From Pseudogemmatithrix spongiicola (GTDB lineage Bacteria > Gemmatimonadota > Gemmatimonadetes > Gemmatimonadales > Gemmatimonadaceae), in the NCBI RefSeq assembly GCF_030623445.1, contig NZ_CP130613.1:1054001-1118000 (forward strand): a stretch of DNA of 64,000 nucleotides. Direction: 5' to 3'. The notes under the pieces were generated by a model, which did no database searches, had not been told where the DNA came from, and was given only the letters and a program-made list of their open reading frames with translations. The position numbers were made by a program, and so were the translations under genes. Below, in pieces: positions 17,653-30,074 of this stretch; within the stretch, counting starts at the first letter, position 1, and every line of letters starts with the position of its first letter.

Positions 17653-17656
<4 letters not shown>
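17519..17656 (+). CDS. 45-residue single-span membrane protein
   Basis: The ATG at 17519 directly follows the larE stop. The frame encodes 45 residues and ends in TGA overlapping the GTG of the response-regulator gene (GTGA). The sequence begins MFFGLIGRIGCAIILLVAGA, a hydrophobic segment with glycines, followed by a polar tail with DLWIPK and PHLPPII. Zero spacing upstream and a 4-nt overlap downstream strongly suggest a real, translated gene. The function is unknown. It could modulate a membrane kinase linked to the downstream regulator, but nothing in the sequence shows this. Confidence 0.65.
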
Positions 17657-19025
<1,369 letters not shown>

Positions 19026-19029
<4 letters not shown>

Positions 19030-19514
19030 CCGATCGCGATTGGGACGCCGAGCTGAAGAAGATCGACGCGGAGATGGCGAAGCAGGCGAGTCGGCCGGCG
19101 CCCGCGCCGTCGCGCGCACCGGCCGCTCCGAGCGCGCCGAGTGGGGGTGGGGCAAGCGCTGGTGTGGCCGGTGGAATGCCCGGCTTCGGCGCCCCTGCGG
19201 CCCCGGCCACCTCGAGCTTCGGTGTGTACGCCCGGCTTACGCTCGCGGTCGCGATCGGCGTGGGAATCATCTTCTGGCCCTACGCCAACCGCTGCGGACT
19301 GGGTCTCGCGGGCTATCTGGGCGCCGTGTCGGCGGTGGTGGTGAGCGGCGCGTGGAGCGCCGTGTGGACGTTCCGGCACCGCGCGGGGCGCGCGCATGTG
19401 CTGTCGCTGCTGCTGGTGCTGTGGGGCCTGATCCTTGCGTCGCTCGACGTCCTGCCGCGGATCGGCTATGCGAAGCCGACGGTCGAGCACCCGGCGGCTT
19501 GGGCCTGCGAGTGA
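19026..19514 (+). CDS. Small membrane protein, Ala/Pro-rich N-terminus
   Basis: The 162-residue protein has an N-terminal charged start (MTDRDWDAELKKIDAEMAKQ), an Ala/Pro/Gly-rich linker to about residue 62 and then three hydrophobic helices (about 68-86, 93-112, 124-142). No family is recognised. Its ATG overlaps the TGA of the response-regulator gene by 4 nt, so it is translationally coupled and the last gene of the larE operon. The 3' end nearly abuts the convergent acetyltransferase gene. Confidence 0.75.
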
Positions 19515-19515
19515 G

Positions 19516-20013
19516 TCATCGCGCCACCCACTCCGCGCGATCCAGCCGCATGACATGGCAATCGTCCGCGCCGAACATGCGGCGCTCGACGAAGCGAAAT
19601 CCCAGCCGCTCGTAGAAGCGAATCGCGTCGGTGTTCGACGCGAGCGGGTCGATGAGGATTGCCGTGACCGCCGGCGGCGCGAAGCAGCGACGGATCGCCT
19701 CCCGCATCGCCGCGCCCCCGACGCCGCGGCCGCGATGCCGTGCCTCACCGATCCAGATGTCGATCGCGCGCAGGCCGGGGCCGCAGTCGCCCCAGTAATG
19801 GCTGTCCTCGAGCTGCGGGTCGATGATCTGCACGAAGCCCACCGGTTCGCCGTCGGCCTCGATGATCAGCTGTTCGCGCCAGGGCGGCGTCTTGGCGAGC
19901 TCCTCGGCCCAGTGCCAGTCGTCGTTCGGATCTGAGTCGACGACGTCGGGATCCTCGTCCCAACGCTCGAGCAAGGGCTGGTCGGCCGGGGTGGCGGGGC
20001 GGAGCGTGACCAT
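19516..20013 (-). CDS. GNAT N-acetyltransferase, AAC(6')-like
   Basis: The 165-residue protein is a GNAT acetyltransferase. It shows the acetyl-CoA pyrophosphate-binding pattern (RHRGRGVGGAAM), a downstream LIDPLASNTDAIRFYERLGF motif and GPGLRAIDIWIGE. The order and spacing resemble aminoglycoside 6'-N-acetyltransferases (EPVGFVQIIDP), but a single sequence does not prove drug resistance. The substrate could be another amine. It starts at ATG 20011-20013, only 20 bp from the divergent aldehyde dehydrogenase start, so the two genes must share a very small control region. Confidence 0.82.
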   Translation of the reverse strand: MVTLRPATPADQPLLERWDEDPDVVDSDPNDDWHWAEELAKTPPWREQLIIEADGEPVGFVQIIDPQLEDSHYWGDCGPGLRAIDIWIGEARHRGRGVGGAAMREAIRRCFAPPAVTAILIDPLASNTDAIRFYERLGFRFVERRMFGADDCHVMRLDRAEWVAR

Positions 20014-20020
20014 AGGCGGC

Positions 20021-22789
<2,769 letters not shown>

Positions 22790-22815
22790 CTCCTCACCTT
22801 CGAGACACGGTTGCT

Positions 22816-22824
22816 TCGTGGTGA
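22816..22824. repeat. Right remnant of the interrupted palindrome
   Basis: TCGTGGTGA after the IS110 right end completes the outer stem with TCACCAC at 21523-21529. It shows that the insertion point is inside the 3' arm of the palindrome. Confidence 0.75.
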
Positions 22825-22880
22825 CTGCCGATGTCTCCCCGGCCTTGCCCGAACGCGCCGCTCCGGTGTATCTCCCAAGT

Positions 22881-23681
22881 ATGAGCGAGCAGGAGCGCCC
22901 AGCGGCCTCAGAGGGACCGGACGTCAGCGACGGCGCTGCGTCTGACCCCGCGCTCGGCGCTCCCGCCGCCGCTCCGCCGCCGCGGCCGCCGAGGTTCCGC
23001 GTGGTGCGCGGGCTCTGGGAGTGGGCCAAGTCGGTCCAAGTGGCCATCCTGCTCTTCCTGCTGGTGCGCGCCTTCCTCGTGGAGGCGTTCAAGATCCCCA
23101 GCGGGTCCATGGAAGGCACGCTGCTCGTCGGGGATTTTCTCCTGGTGAACAAGCTCGTGTACGGCGCAGAGGTCCCGCTTCTCGAGAAGCGGCTGCCGGC
23201 CGTGCGCGAGCCCGCGCTGGGCGACGTGGTCGTCTTCCAGTGGCCCGAGGACACCGAGAAGCACTTCGTGAAGCGCCTGGTCGGACTGCCGGGCGACACG
23301 CTCGAGATGCGGGCGGGCCTCCTCGTGCGCAATGGCGCAGCGCAGGACGAGCCCTACGTGCAGCGCAGCGTCGCCCTGCGCGAGCCGGGCGGCGACGAGT
23401 TCCGCTGGCAGCGCGATTACCTCACCGACGGCCCCGGCGGGCGGGGATTCCATCCCACGCGCAACGATTGGGGACCGCTCGTCGTGCCGCCCGCGCACTA
23501 CTTCGTCCTCGGCGACAACCGCGACAACTCCCTCGACAGCCGCTACTGGGGCTTCGTGCCGGACTCGTTGATGCGGGGCTCGCCGATCTTCGTGTACTAC
23601 AGCTACTCGCCCGATAGCGGCCGGACGTTCGACTGGCTCACGCGGGTGCGGTGGAAGCGACTCGGTGACCTGATCCACTGA
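22881..23681 (+). CDS. lepB: Signal peptidase I
   Basis: The 266-residue protein has a Pro/Ala-rich cytosolic start and a transmembrane helix (about 52-70). The S26 boxes follow: IPSGSMEGTL with nucleophile Ser76, KRLVGLPGD with general-base Lys131, and YFVLGDNRDNSLDSR near the C-terminus. It removes signal peptides from exported proteins at the periplasmic face of the inner membrane. ATG 22881 has TATCTC 6 nt upstream and no ribosome-binding site. It lies between the IS110 element and the sigma factor gene. Confidence 0.95.
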   Translation: MSEQERPAASEGPDVSDGAASDPALGAPAAAPPPRPPRFRVVRGLWEWAKSVQVAILLFLLVRAFLVEAFKIPSGSMEGTLLVGDFLLVNKLVYGAEVPLLEKRLPAVREPALGDVVVFQWPEDTEKHFVKRLVGLPGDTLEMRAGLLVRNGAAQDEPYVQRSVALREPGGDEFRWQRDYLTDGPGGRGFHPTRNDWGPLVVPPAHYFVLGDNRDNSLDSRYWGFVPDSLMRGSPIFVYYSYSPDSGRTFDWLTRVRWKRLGDLIH

Positions 23682-23762
23682 CGGCGGCGGGAGGGGAGCT
23701 ACCGCCCGACGCGTCCGGCCTGCACATTCACGTCAGCACCACGGATTCCCCCGGAGAGACGG

Positions 23763-24623
23763 ATGGCTGGCGGTCCGCCACGCAAGCAGCGCTTTGACGA
23801 AGGTTCGCTCGACCAGTACCTGCGGGACATCAGCATCTATCCGCTGATCTCGCGCGAGGAGGAGGTCCGCCTCGCGCAGCGCATCCGCCAGAACGACCAG
23901 GAGGCCCTCGACACGCTGGTGCGGTCGAACCTCCGCTTCGTCGTCTCCGTGGCCAAGAAGTATCAGAACCAGGGCGTCAACCTCTCGGACCTGATCAACG
24001 AGGGCAACCTCGGCTTGATCCGCGCCGCCCACAAGTTTGACGAGACGAAGGGCATCAAGTTCATCTCGTACGCCGTGTGGTGGATCCGCCAGGCGATCCT
24101 GCAGGCGCTGGCCGAGCAGAGCCGCATCGTGCGCGTGCCGCTGAACCGTGCGGGCACGCTACACAAGATCGGCAAGCGCGCCACGGCGCTGCTGCAGGAG
24201 CTCGGTCGCGAGGCCACGCACGCCGAGATCGCCGAGGGGATGGAGATCACGGAGGAGGAGGTCGCCAAGACGATGGCGATCTCGCAGACGCACATCTCGC
24301 TCGACGCCCCGATGGCGCCGGGCGAGGACAACCGGTTGATGGATTACATCCCGGACACCGAGAGCGCGTCGCCCGACGACGAGACCTTCGACAAGGCCCT
24401 CACGGATTCGGTGCAGGAGGCGTTGGCGGGGCTCAAGGAGCGCGAGGCGAAGATCCTGCGGCTCTACTTCGGGTTGGACGGCAGCGAGCCGATGACGCTG
24501 GAGCAGATCGGGGCGGTGCTGAATATCACGAGGGAGAGGGTGAGGCAGATCAAGGAGAAGGCGCTCTCACGTCTTCGTCACGTGTCTAGGGCCCGCGCAC
24601 TCGAGTCGTATCTCGGGGAGTAA
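23763..24623 (+). CDS. rpoD: Primary-type RNA polymerase sigma factor (short RpoD)
   Basis: The 286-residue sigma-70 factor starts directly in region 1.2 (DQYLRDISIYPLISREEE), with no acidic region 1.1. Region 2 (NLRFVVSVAKKYQNQGVNLSDLINEGNLGLIRA, KFISYAVWWIRQAI), region 3 and region 4 (MTLEQIGAVLNITRERVRQIKEKALSRLR) are complete. Similar short primary sigma factors occur in Bacteroidota and related groups, so this is probably the housekeeping factor. A group 2 role cannot be excluded. GGAGAGACGG just before ATG 23763 is a good ribosome-binding site. Confidence 0.9.
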   Translation: MAGGPPRKQRFDEGSLDQYLRDISIYPLISREEEVRLAQRIRQNDQEALDTLVRSNLRFVVSVAKKYQNQGVNLSDLINEGNLGLIRAAHKFDETKGIKFISYAVWWIRQAILQALAEQSRIVRVPLNRAGTLHKIGKRATALLQELGREATHAEIAEGMEITEEEVAKTMAISQTHISLDAPMAPGEDNRLMDYIPDTESASPDDETFDKALTDSVQEALAGLKEREAKILRLYFGLDGSEPMTLEQIGAVLNITRERVRQIKEKALSRLRHVSRARALESYLGE

Positions 24624-24626
24624 CGC

Positions 24627-24769
24627 AACTGCAGATGTGAGATGTAAGATGTAAGATGTGAGACTGGGGCAACTACGGGTTTGGTGTGGGGGCGGAACTG
24701 GGCGCCCTGCACCGAACCCGCGAGCGTTTCCCCCTTACATCTCATATCTTACATCTTACATCTGCAGTT
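24627..24769. repeat. Long intergenic palindrome with GATGTRA heptads
   Basis: AACTGCAGATGT begins the left arm at 24627 and its complement ends the right arm at 24769. Each arm holds four 7-bp units of GATGTRA type. The centre (about 24676-24720) forms another hairpin with GGGTTTGGTG facing CACCGAACCC. The arms are AT-rich against a very GC-rich background. This looks like a mobile palindromic repeat or terminator-like structure between rpoD and yajQ. Confidence 0.75.
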
Positions 24770-24782
24770 CAGCCCCCGAGCC

Positions 24783-25286
24783 ATGGCCAAAGACGCAAGC
24801 TTCGACATCACCACCTCCGTCGACCTCCAGGAAGTCGACAACGCCGTCAACCAGGCGTCCAAGGAGATCGCGCAGCGCTACGACTTCAAGGACGCCAAGC
24901 TGGCGACCGTGGAGTTCAAGCGCACCGAGGGCCTCGTGAAGCTCTCGAGCGACACCGACATGCGGTTGCGCGCGATGTGGGACATCCTGCAGTCGAAGCT
25001 CATCAAGCGTGGCGTGCCGGTGCAGAACCTCGACGCCGGCGAGCCCACGCCGGGCGGCGGTGATACCTGGCACCGCGACATCAAGTTGAAGCAGGCCCTG
25101 GACGGCGAGACCTGCAAGAAGGTCGTCGCGGCGATCAAGGCGCAGAAGTTCAAGAAGGTGCAGGCGTCGATCCAAGGCGACACCGTGCGCGTCTCGGCGC
25201 CTGATCGCGATGAGCTGCAGGCGGTGATCGCCTTCTGCCGCGGCGAGGACTTCGGCGTGGCGCTTTCGTTCGGCAACTACCGGTGA
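24783..25286 (+). CDS. yajQ: YajQ-family nucleotide-binding protein
   Basis: The 167-residue protein matches YajQ throughout. It starts MAKDASFDITTSVDLQEVDN, then has QRYDFKD, the two ferredoxin-like halves and the C-terminal VQASIQGDTVRVSAPDRDEL and CRGEDFGVALSFGNYR. YajQ proteins bind cyclic di-GMP in some bacteria and influence gene expression. Its TGA stop overlaps the GTG of rimO (GTGA), so the two are co-translated. The start follows the long palindrome by 13 bp. Confidence 0.93.
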   Translation: MAKDASFDITTSVDLQEVDNAVNQASKEIAQRYDFKDAKLATVEFKRTEGLVKLSSDTDMRLRAMWDILQSKLIKRGVPVQNLDAGEPTPGGGDTWHRDIKLKQALDGETCKKVVAAIKAQKFKKVQASIQGDTVRVSAPDRDELQAVIAFCRGEDFGVALSFGNYR

Positions 25287-26677
25287 GAGTCAAACTCGTC
25301 ACCCTCGGCTGCGACAAGAACACTGTCGACTCCGAACGCTACCTCGCGCAGCTGCTCGACCACGGGGCCGAGCCGGTGGAGGACGCGGAGTCGGCGGAGC
25401 TGATCATCGTCAACACCTGTGGCTTCATCGATGCGGCGAAGGCCGAGAGCATCGATGCCATCGTCGCGGCCGGGCGCTTGAAGGGGAGCGGCGCGGCGCA
25501 GGCGGTGGTCGCGGTGGGCTGCATGGTGGAGCGGCACAAGGACGAGCTCGTCGAGGCGCTGCCGGAAGTGGACTTCTTCCTCGGGGCGTCGGAGACGGAA
25601 CAGCTGCTCCCGAAGCTGCGCGAGCGCGGCTTGATCGGCGATCCGGTCGTGCAGCATCCTGGCGTGCGCGTGCACGCCGGCGACACGCCGTTCGTGCGCT
25701 ATCTGAAGGTCAGCGAGGGCTGCGACCACGGCTGCGCGTTCTGCGCGATCCCGCTCATGCGCGGCAAGCACCGCAGCTTCCTGCCCGACGACGTGGTGAA
25801 GGAAGCGCAGCTGCTGGAGCTCCAGGGCGCGCGCGAGGTGAACCTCGTGGCGCAGGACCTCGCGCACTACGGCCGCGACCTGCGCGACCAGTCCGTGCGG
25901 CTGCCGGAGCTGCTCGAAGCACTGGTCCGCGAGACGTCGATCCCGTGGATCCGCAACATGTACCTCTACTCCTCCGGCATCTCGCCGCGGCTGCTGGAGG
26001 TCATCGCGAGCAATCCGCGCATCGTGCCATATCTCGACATGCCGATCCAGCACGCCAGCGATGCCGTGCTCGAGCGCATGCGCCGGCCCGAGCGGAAGAA
26101 GACCATCCGCGAGAAGGTCGCGCGCTTCCGCGAGGCCGTGCCGGGCGTGGCCATCCGCACGACCTGCATCGTCGGCTTCTCCGGCGAGACCGAGGACGAT
26201 TTCCAGCAGCTTGTGGACTTCCTGCGGGAGATCCAGTTCGAGCGCGTGGGTGTGTTCACGTACTCGCCGCAGGAAGGCACCCGCGGAGCGCTGCTGGACG
26301 ACGACGTGCCTGAGGGCGAGAAGCTCCGCCGTCTGGAGATCGTGCAGGAGCTGCAGCGGCACATCACGGCGGAGCGCTACGAGTCCCGCGTCGGCACGGT
26401 GGCGCCGGCCTTGATTGAGGCCGCGGCGACACCGGACAGTCCGGCGCGCGCGCGGCTGCCCTGGCAGGCGGATGACATCGACGGCGTGACGTGGATCGAC
26501 ACCGACGCGGCGGCGGGCAGCATCGTGGAAGTCGAGGTCGACGAAGTCGTCGACGACTACGACTTCACGGCGACCTACCGGCGAACACTGCTCGCGGCGC
26601 CGAGCCCGGATGCGGCCACCGCGACGCGCGGGCGGGCGCTGCCGATGCTCGCGTCGATCGGGAGCTTCGGGCGTTGA
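25283..26677 (+). CDS. rimO: Ribosomal protein uS12 methylthiotransferase RimO
   Basis: The 464-residue protein has the N-terminal MTTase domain cysteines (TLGCDKNTVDSE, NTCGFI, VGCMVERHKDEL). The radical-SAM motif CDHGCAFCAIPLMRGKHRS and a C-terminal TRAM-like region (VDEVVDDYDFTATY) follow. The CDKNTVDSE and GKHRS forms are diagnostic for RimO over MiaB. It methylthiolates an aspartate of ribosomal protein S12 using two [4Fe-4S] clusters and S-adenosylmethionine. It starts at GTG overlapping yajQ, and its TGA overlaps the TTG start of the SpoIID-like gene. Confidence 0.95.
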   Translation: MRVKLVTLGCDKNTVDSERYLAQLLDHGAEPVEDAESAELIIVNTCGFIDAAKAESIDAIVAAGRLKGSGAAQAVVAVGCMVERHKDELVEALPEVDFFLGASETEQLLPKLRERGLIGDPVVQHPGVRVHAGDTPFVRYLKVSEGCDHGCAFCAIPLMRGKHRSFLPDDVVKEAQLLELQGAREVNLVAQDLAHYGRDLRDQSVRLPELLEALVRETSIPWIRNMYLYSSGISPRLLEVIASNPRIVPYLDMPIQHASDAVLERMRRPERKKTIREKVARFREAVPGVAIRTTCIVGFSGETEDDFQQLVDFLREIQFERVGVFTYSPQEGTRGALLDDDVPEGEKLRRLEIVQELQRHITAERYESRVGTVAPALIEAAATPDSPARARLPWQADDIDGVTWIDTDAAAGSIVEVEVDEVVDDYDFTATYRRTLLAAPSPDAATATRGRALPMLASIGSFGR

Positions 26678-27774
26678 GTCGCGCAGCGCTGCTACTCGCG
26701 GCGCTGCTGTTGGTGTCGTGCGCGCCGCGCGGTCCGCGCGGAGGGAGCACACGCAATCCCGCCGTGCGTGTCGCCCTCGGCGTGGCCCGCGGCGACGAGG
26801 TGCCCGCGCAGCTCGCCCCGCGCGGCAGCGACCCCGTCCGCTTCAAGGGCAAGCGCTACCGCGGCCTGCTGCGCACCGTCTCGACCGACAGCGGCATGCT
26901 CGTGGTGAACGTCCTGCCACTCGAAGACTATCTCAAGGGCGTGGTGCCGCTCGAGCTCGGCGAACGGCCGGCGGCCGAGCGCGCGGCACTCGAGGCGCAG
27001 GCCATCGCCGCGCGCTCGTACACGGTGTCGCGGCTCGCGGCGGCGCGTGGCGGCCGGGGGCGCAGCGAGCACTTCGATCTGGTGCCGTCCACCGCCGACC
27101 AAGTCTACGGCGGCGTGGATGCCGAGCGGCCGAACGCCAGCGCGGCGGTGGACGCCACGCGCGGGCAGGTGCTGCTGTACGGCGGGCGCGTGATCACCGC
27201 GCCGTATTCGAGCGCCTGCGGCGGCGAAACGGCGGCGGCCGAGGAGGCCTGGAACGGCCAGCCGGTGGCGTACCTGCGTCGCGTGAGCGACCGCATCGGG
27301 CGCTCGGAGCGCTACTACTGCGACATCGCGCCGCGTTTCTACTGGGAGCGGACCATCGCGGGCGGCGAGCTGGACGCGGCCGTGGGCCGCTACCTCCGCA
27401 CGATCACCGACGTGCCGCCGCAGGGCCCGGGGGAGGTCCGCGGCCTGCGGGTGGCCGAGCGTTTCCGGGGTGGACGGGTGAAAGTGCTGGAGCTGCGCAC
27501 GGCGCGGGGGACGTTCGACGTCGGCGGCAACGATGCCCGCGCGATCCTCCGCACGCCCAGTGGCGAGCCGTTGCCCAGCTCCTATTTTTCGGTGTCCACC
27601 GAGGGCGGCGACGCGGGCATCGCCCGCGTCATCCTGCGCGGCAACGGCTACGGCCACGGCGTCGGGCTCTGCCAGTGGGGCGCCATCGGTCGGGCCCGGG
27701 CTGGGCAGAGCGCCCGGCAGATCCTCCGCACTTACTTCCCTGGCACTTCCGTCGGACCGCTACCTTCCTCGTAG
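26674..27774 (+). CDS. SpoIID/LytB-domain lipoprotein
   Basis: The 366-residue protein starts at TTG, overlapping the rimO stop (TTGA), with a lipobox LLLVSC (Cys16). The SpoIID/LytB domain follows: LPLEDYLKGVVPLELG, AAERAALEAQAIAARSY, then STADQVYGGV, YSSACGGETAAAEEAW and the closing YGHGVGLCQWGAIG. SpoIID enzymes are peptidoglycan lytic transglycosylases acting on denuded glycan. This non-sporulating diderm presumably uses it in envelope remodelling. The TTG start is the only one that gives a lipoprotein signal. Confidence 0.88.
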   Translation: MSRAALLLAALLLVSCAPRGPRGGSTRNPAVRVALGVARGDEVPAQLAPRGSDPVRFKGKRYRGLLRTVSTDSGMLVVNVLPLEDYLKGVVPLELGERPAAERAALEAQAIAARSYTVSRLAAARGGRGRSEHFDLVPSTADQVYGGVDAERPNASAAVDATRGQVLLYGGRVITAPYSSACGGETAAAEEAWNGQPVAYLRRVSDRIGRSERYYCDIAPRFYWERTIAGGELDAAVGRYLRTITDVPPQGPGEVRGLRVAERFRGGRVKVLELRTARGTFDVGGNDARAILRTPSGEPLPSSYFSVSTEGGDAGIARVILRGNGYGHGVGLCQWGAIGRARAGQSARQILRTYFPGTSVGPLPSS

Positions 27775-27795
27775 CTCCCCGTAGCCCACCCCACC

Positions 27796-28827
27796 GTGCC
27801 CACGCTCTCTTCGCTCAAGACCGGTCCCGTGCGCTTCGGCGTGCTCGGCCTCGGCGCCATCGCCCAGACGGCCCACCTGCCGGCGCTCGCGAAGATGCGC
27901 GGCGCGGAGATCGCCGCGCTCTGCGACAACGACGCGGCCAAGGCCCGCGGCATCGCCCAGCGCTTCAGCGTGAAGAACTGGTGCACCGACATCGATGACC
28001 TGCTCGAGGTGCCCGATCTCGACGCCATCGTGATCTGCTCGCCCAACCATGCGCACGAGGTGCACACGCTCTCCGCGCTGAAGGCGGGCAAGCACGTGCT
28101 GGTGGAGCGTCCCGTCGCGCTGAGTTCGAAGGGCGTGGAACGGCTCGTGGCGGCGGCGGAGAAGGCGGATCGCCTGTTGATGGTCGCCAACAACCATCGC
28201 TTCCGGCTCGATGCGCAGACGCTCGATAGCTTCCTGCGCGGTGGGGAGCTGGGCAAGCTGGTCGCGGTGCGGGCCGGCGCGTACCGCCGTCGGGGTCCCT
28301 CGGCGCCGTGGCGGCAGCGGCGGCAGGAAGCCGGTGGCGGGGCCTTCCTCGAACTCGGCCTGCCGCTCCTCGACCTCGCCGGGTGGCTCACGGACTTCCC
28401 GCGCGTGAAGCGGGTCAGCGCGACGATGGAGCGCGCCCGTGGCGCCAATGCCGTCGAGGATGCCATGCTGGCGATGATCGAATGCGACGGCGGATTCACC
28501 GTCACGATCGACACGCGCTGGAACTACATGGGCGACGAGGATCGCTGGTGGTTCGAGGTCATCGGCACGCAGGGTTCGGCCCGGCTCTCACCGCTGCGCA
28601 TCACGAAGGAGATCCACGGGAGCCCGGTGGACGTGTCGCCGAGCGGCGCCTCGCAGCGCGACAGCGCGACGATGCAGAGCTACCGCAGCGAACTCGCCCA
28701 CTTCCTCGCCGTCCTTCGTGGCGAGACGTCGTATGATGCGCACAAGGACCAGGTGCGCGTCTACAAGCTGCTCGACGTGATCTACAAGGCGGCGGACGAG
28801 GCGAAAGAGATCCGGCTCGAGAAGTAA
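27796..28827 (+). CDS. Gfo/Idh/MocA-family oxidoreductase
   Basis: The 343-residue protein has an N-terminal Rossmann fold (FGVLGLGAIAQTAHLPAL), ALCDNDAAKARGIAQRF, the segment VERPVAL in place of the EKP motif, and the C-terminal alpha/beta domain (GGGAFLELGLPLLDLAGWL, where D/H residues often bind substrate). The family performs NAD(P)-linked oxidation or reduction, mostly of sugars. The lysine of EKP is replaced by Arg (ERP), so activity may differ. GTG 27796 is the assumed start. It is followed 2 bp later by the Lnb-like gene frame. Confidence 0.85.
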   Translation: MPTLSSLKTGPVRFGVLGLGAIAQTAHLPALAKMRGAEIAALCDNDAAKARGIAQRFSVKNWCTDIDDLLEVPDLDAIVICSPNHAHEVHTLSALKAGKHVLVERPVALSSKGVERLVAAAEKADRLLMVANNHRFRLDAQTLDSFLRGGELGKLVAVRAGAYRRRGPSAPWRQRRQEAGGGAFLELGLPLLDLAGWLTDFPRVKRVSATMERARGANAVEDAMLAMIECDGGFTVTIDTRWNYMGDEDRWWFEVIGTQGSARLSPLRITKEIHGSPVDVSPSGASQRDSATMQSYRSELAHFLAVLRGETSYDAHKDQVRVYKLLDVIYKAADEAKEIRLEK

Positions 28828-28844
28828 TCGTGCCATTCGCGCCG

Positions 28845-30074
28845 ATGCGGGTTGCGGTGCTGGCCATGATGCTCGCCGTCCTCGGGTCCGTGCCGGCGGC
28901 GGCACAGGGGCCGACGGCGGCGAGCGCCCTGCGCGTCTCGGTGCTGACCTTCGGCCCCGGCGACCTCGTCTTCGAACGCTTCGGGCACAACGCCCTGCGC
29001 ATCGTCGATCCCGCCACGGGTAGCGACCTCGCGTACAACTGGGGCATGTTCAGCTTCGACCAGCCGAACTTCCTCGGGCGATTCCTCTCCGGTGACACCC
29101 AGTACTGGGTCGAGGCCTTCCCCAGCGAGCCGCTGATCGCCTTCTACGCCAAGTTCGACCGCGATGCCGTCGAGCAGGTGCTCGACCTGACGGACGCCGA
29201 GAAGGCGGAGCTCAAGGCCTTCGTCGAGGCGAACGTCCGCGAGGAGAACAAGTACTATCGGTATCAGTACTTTCTCGACAACTGCTCCACGCGGATCCGT
29301 GATGCCTTGGACCGCGTGATGGGCGGCGCGCTGCAGCGGCGTTTCGTGCCCATCACGACCACTTGGAGCTACCGGGACGAGTCGATCCGACTCACGGGCC
29401 CCACGTATTACTCCCAGCTCGGCATCGAGCTCGCGCTCGGGCCCTCGGCCGACCAGCCGCTGACGGCTTGGGAAGCGATGTTCGTGCCGATGCGGCTGCG
29501 CGATTACCTGCGTGAGGTGACGGTGCCCGCGCCGGGTGGCGGCACGCGGCCGCTGGTGGCGCAGGAGCGCGTCCTGCACACGCCGACGGCGCGGGCCCCC
29601 GAACCTGCCGAGCGTCGCGGCCTCACGCTGGGCGCCCTGGGTCCCGTGCTCGGCGCCTGGATGCTGATGCTCGTGCCGACGTCGCTCGAGGCGCGGCGCA
29701 AGCGCCGCATCCCCGCTGCCGTGATGGCCGCGCTGTTCTACGGGCTCACGGGACTCGTCGGCTGCGTGTTGCTCGGCATGTGGTTGTTCTCGGCGCACAC
29801 GTTCTGGTACTGGAACCTCACGCTGCTGCTCTGCTCGCCGCTGGCGCTCGCGGCCGCGATCCTCGGCGCGCGCGCGGTGTGGCGCGGGGAGCGCGACGTG
29901 CTCGCGACGATGGTGCTGGCCGCGGTGGTCATCCCCGCGGCGCTCGCGCTACTGCTCACGCCCTTCGTCCCGCAACGCCTCGGCGGCCCCCTGATGCTCT
30001 TGCTGCCCGGGCATCTCGGCCTCGCCCTCGTCATCTGGCGCCACACGCAGGCGCCGTCGGCCGCAGCCTCCTGA
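28845..30074 (+). CDS. Lnb-type (DUF4105) membrane protein
   Basis: The protein has about 409 residues. A signal peptide (MRVAVLAMMLAVLGSVPAAA) is followed by an Lnb N-terminal periplasmic domain with GHNALRI (His48), YNWGMF and DNCSTRIRD (Cys147). Five or so transmembrane helices follow from about residue 260. Enterococcal Lnb makes lyso-form lipoproteins by intramolecular acyl transfer, and its His/Cys residues appear conserved here. The role in this diderm is unproven. An in-frame GTG at 28830 is an alternative start. The stop overlaps the likely CTG start of hyuA. Confidence 0.8.
   Translation: MRVAVLAMMLAVLGSVPAAAQGPTAASALRVSVLTFGPGDLVFERFGHNALRIVDPATGSDLAYNWGMFSFDQPNFLGRFLSGDTQYWVEAFPSEPLIAFYAKFDRDAVEQVLDLTDAEKAELKAFVEANVREENKYYRYQYFLDNCSTRIRDALDRVMGGALQRRFVPITTTWSYRDESIRLTGPTYYSQLGIELALGPSADQPLTAWEAMFVPMRLRDYLREVTVPAPGGGTRPLVAQERVLHTPTARAPEPAERRGLTLGALGPVLGAWMLMLVPTSLEARRKRRIPAAVMAALFYGLTGLVGCVLLGMWLFSAHTFWYWNLTLLLCSPLALAAAILGARAVWRGERDVLATMVLAAVVIPAALALLLTPFVPQRLGGPLMLLLPGHLGLALVIWRHTQAPSAAAS

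Noticed and set aside
19516-20013. Antibiotic-resistance gene call for the AAC(6')-like acetyltransferase
   Set aside because: Only general GNAT similarity and a few AAC(6')-like motifs are visible; no mobile or resistance context, so resistance is not claimed.
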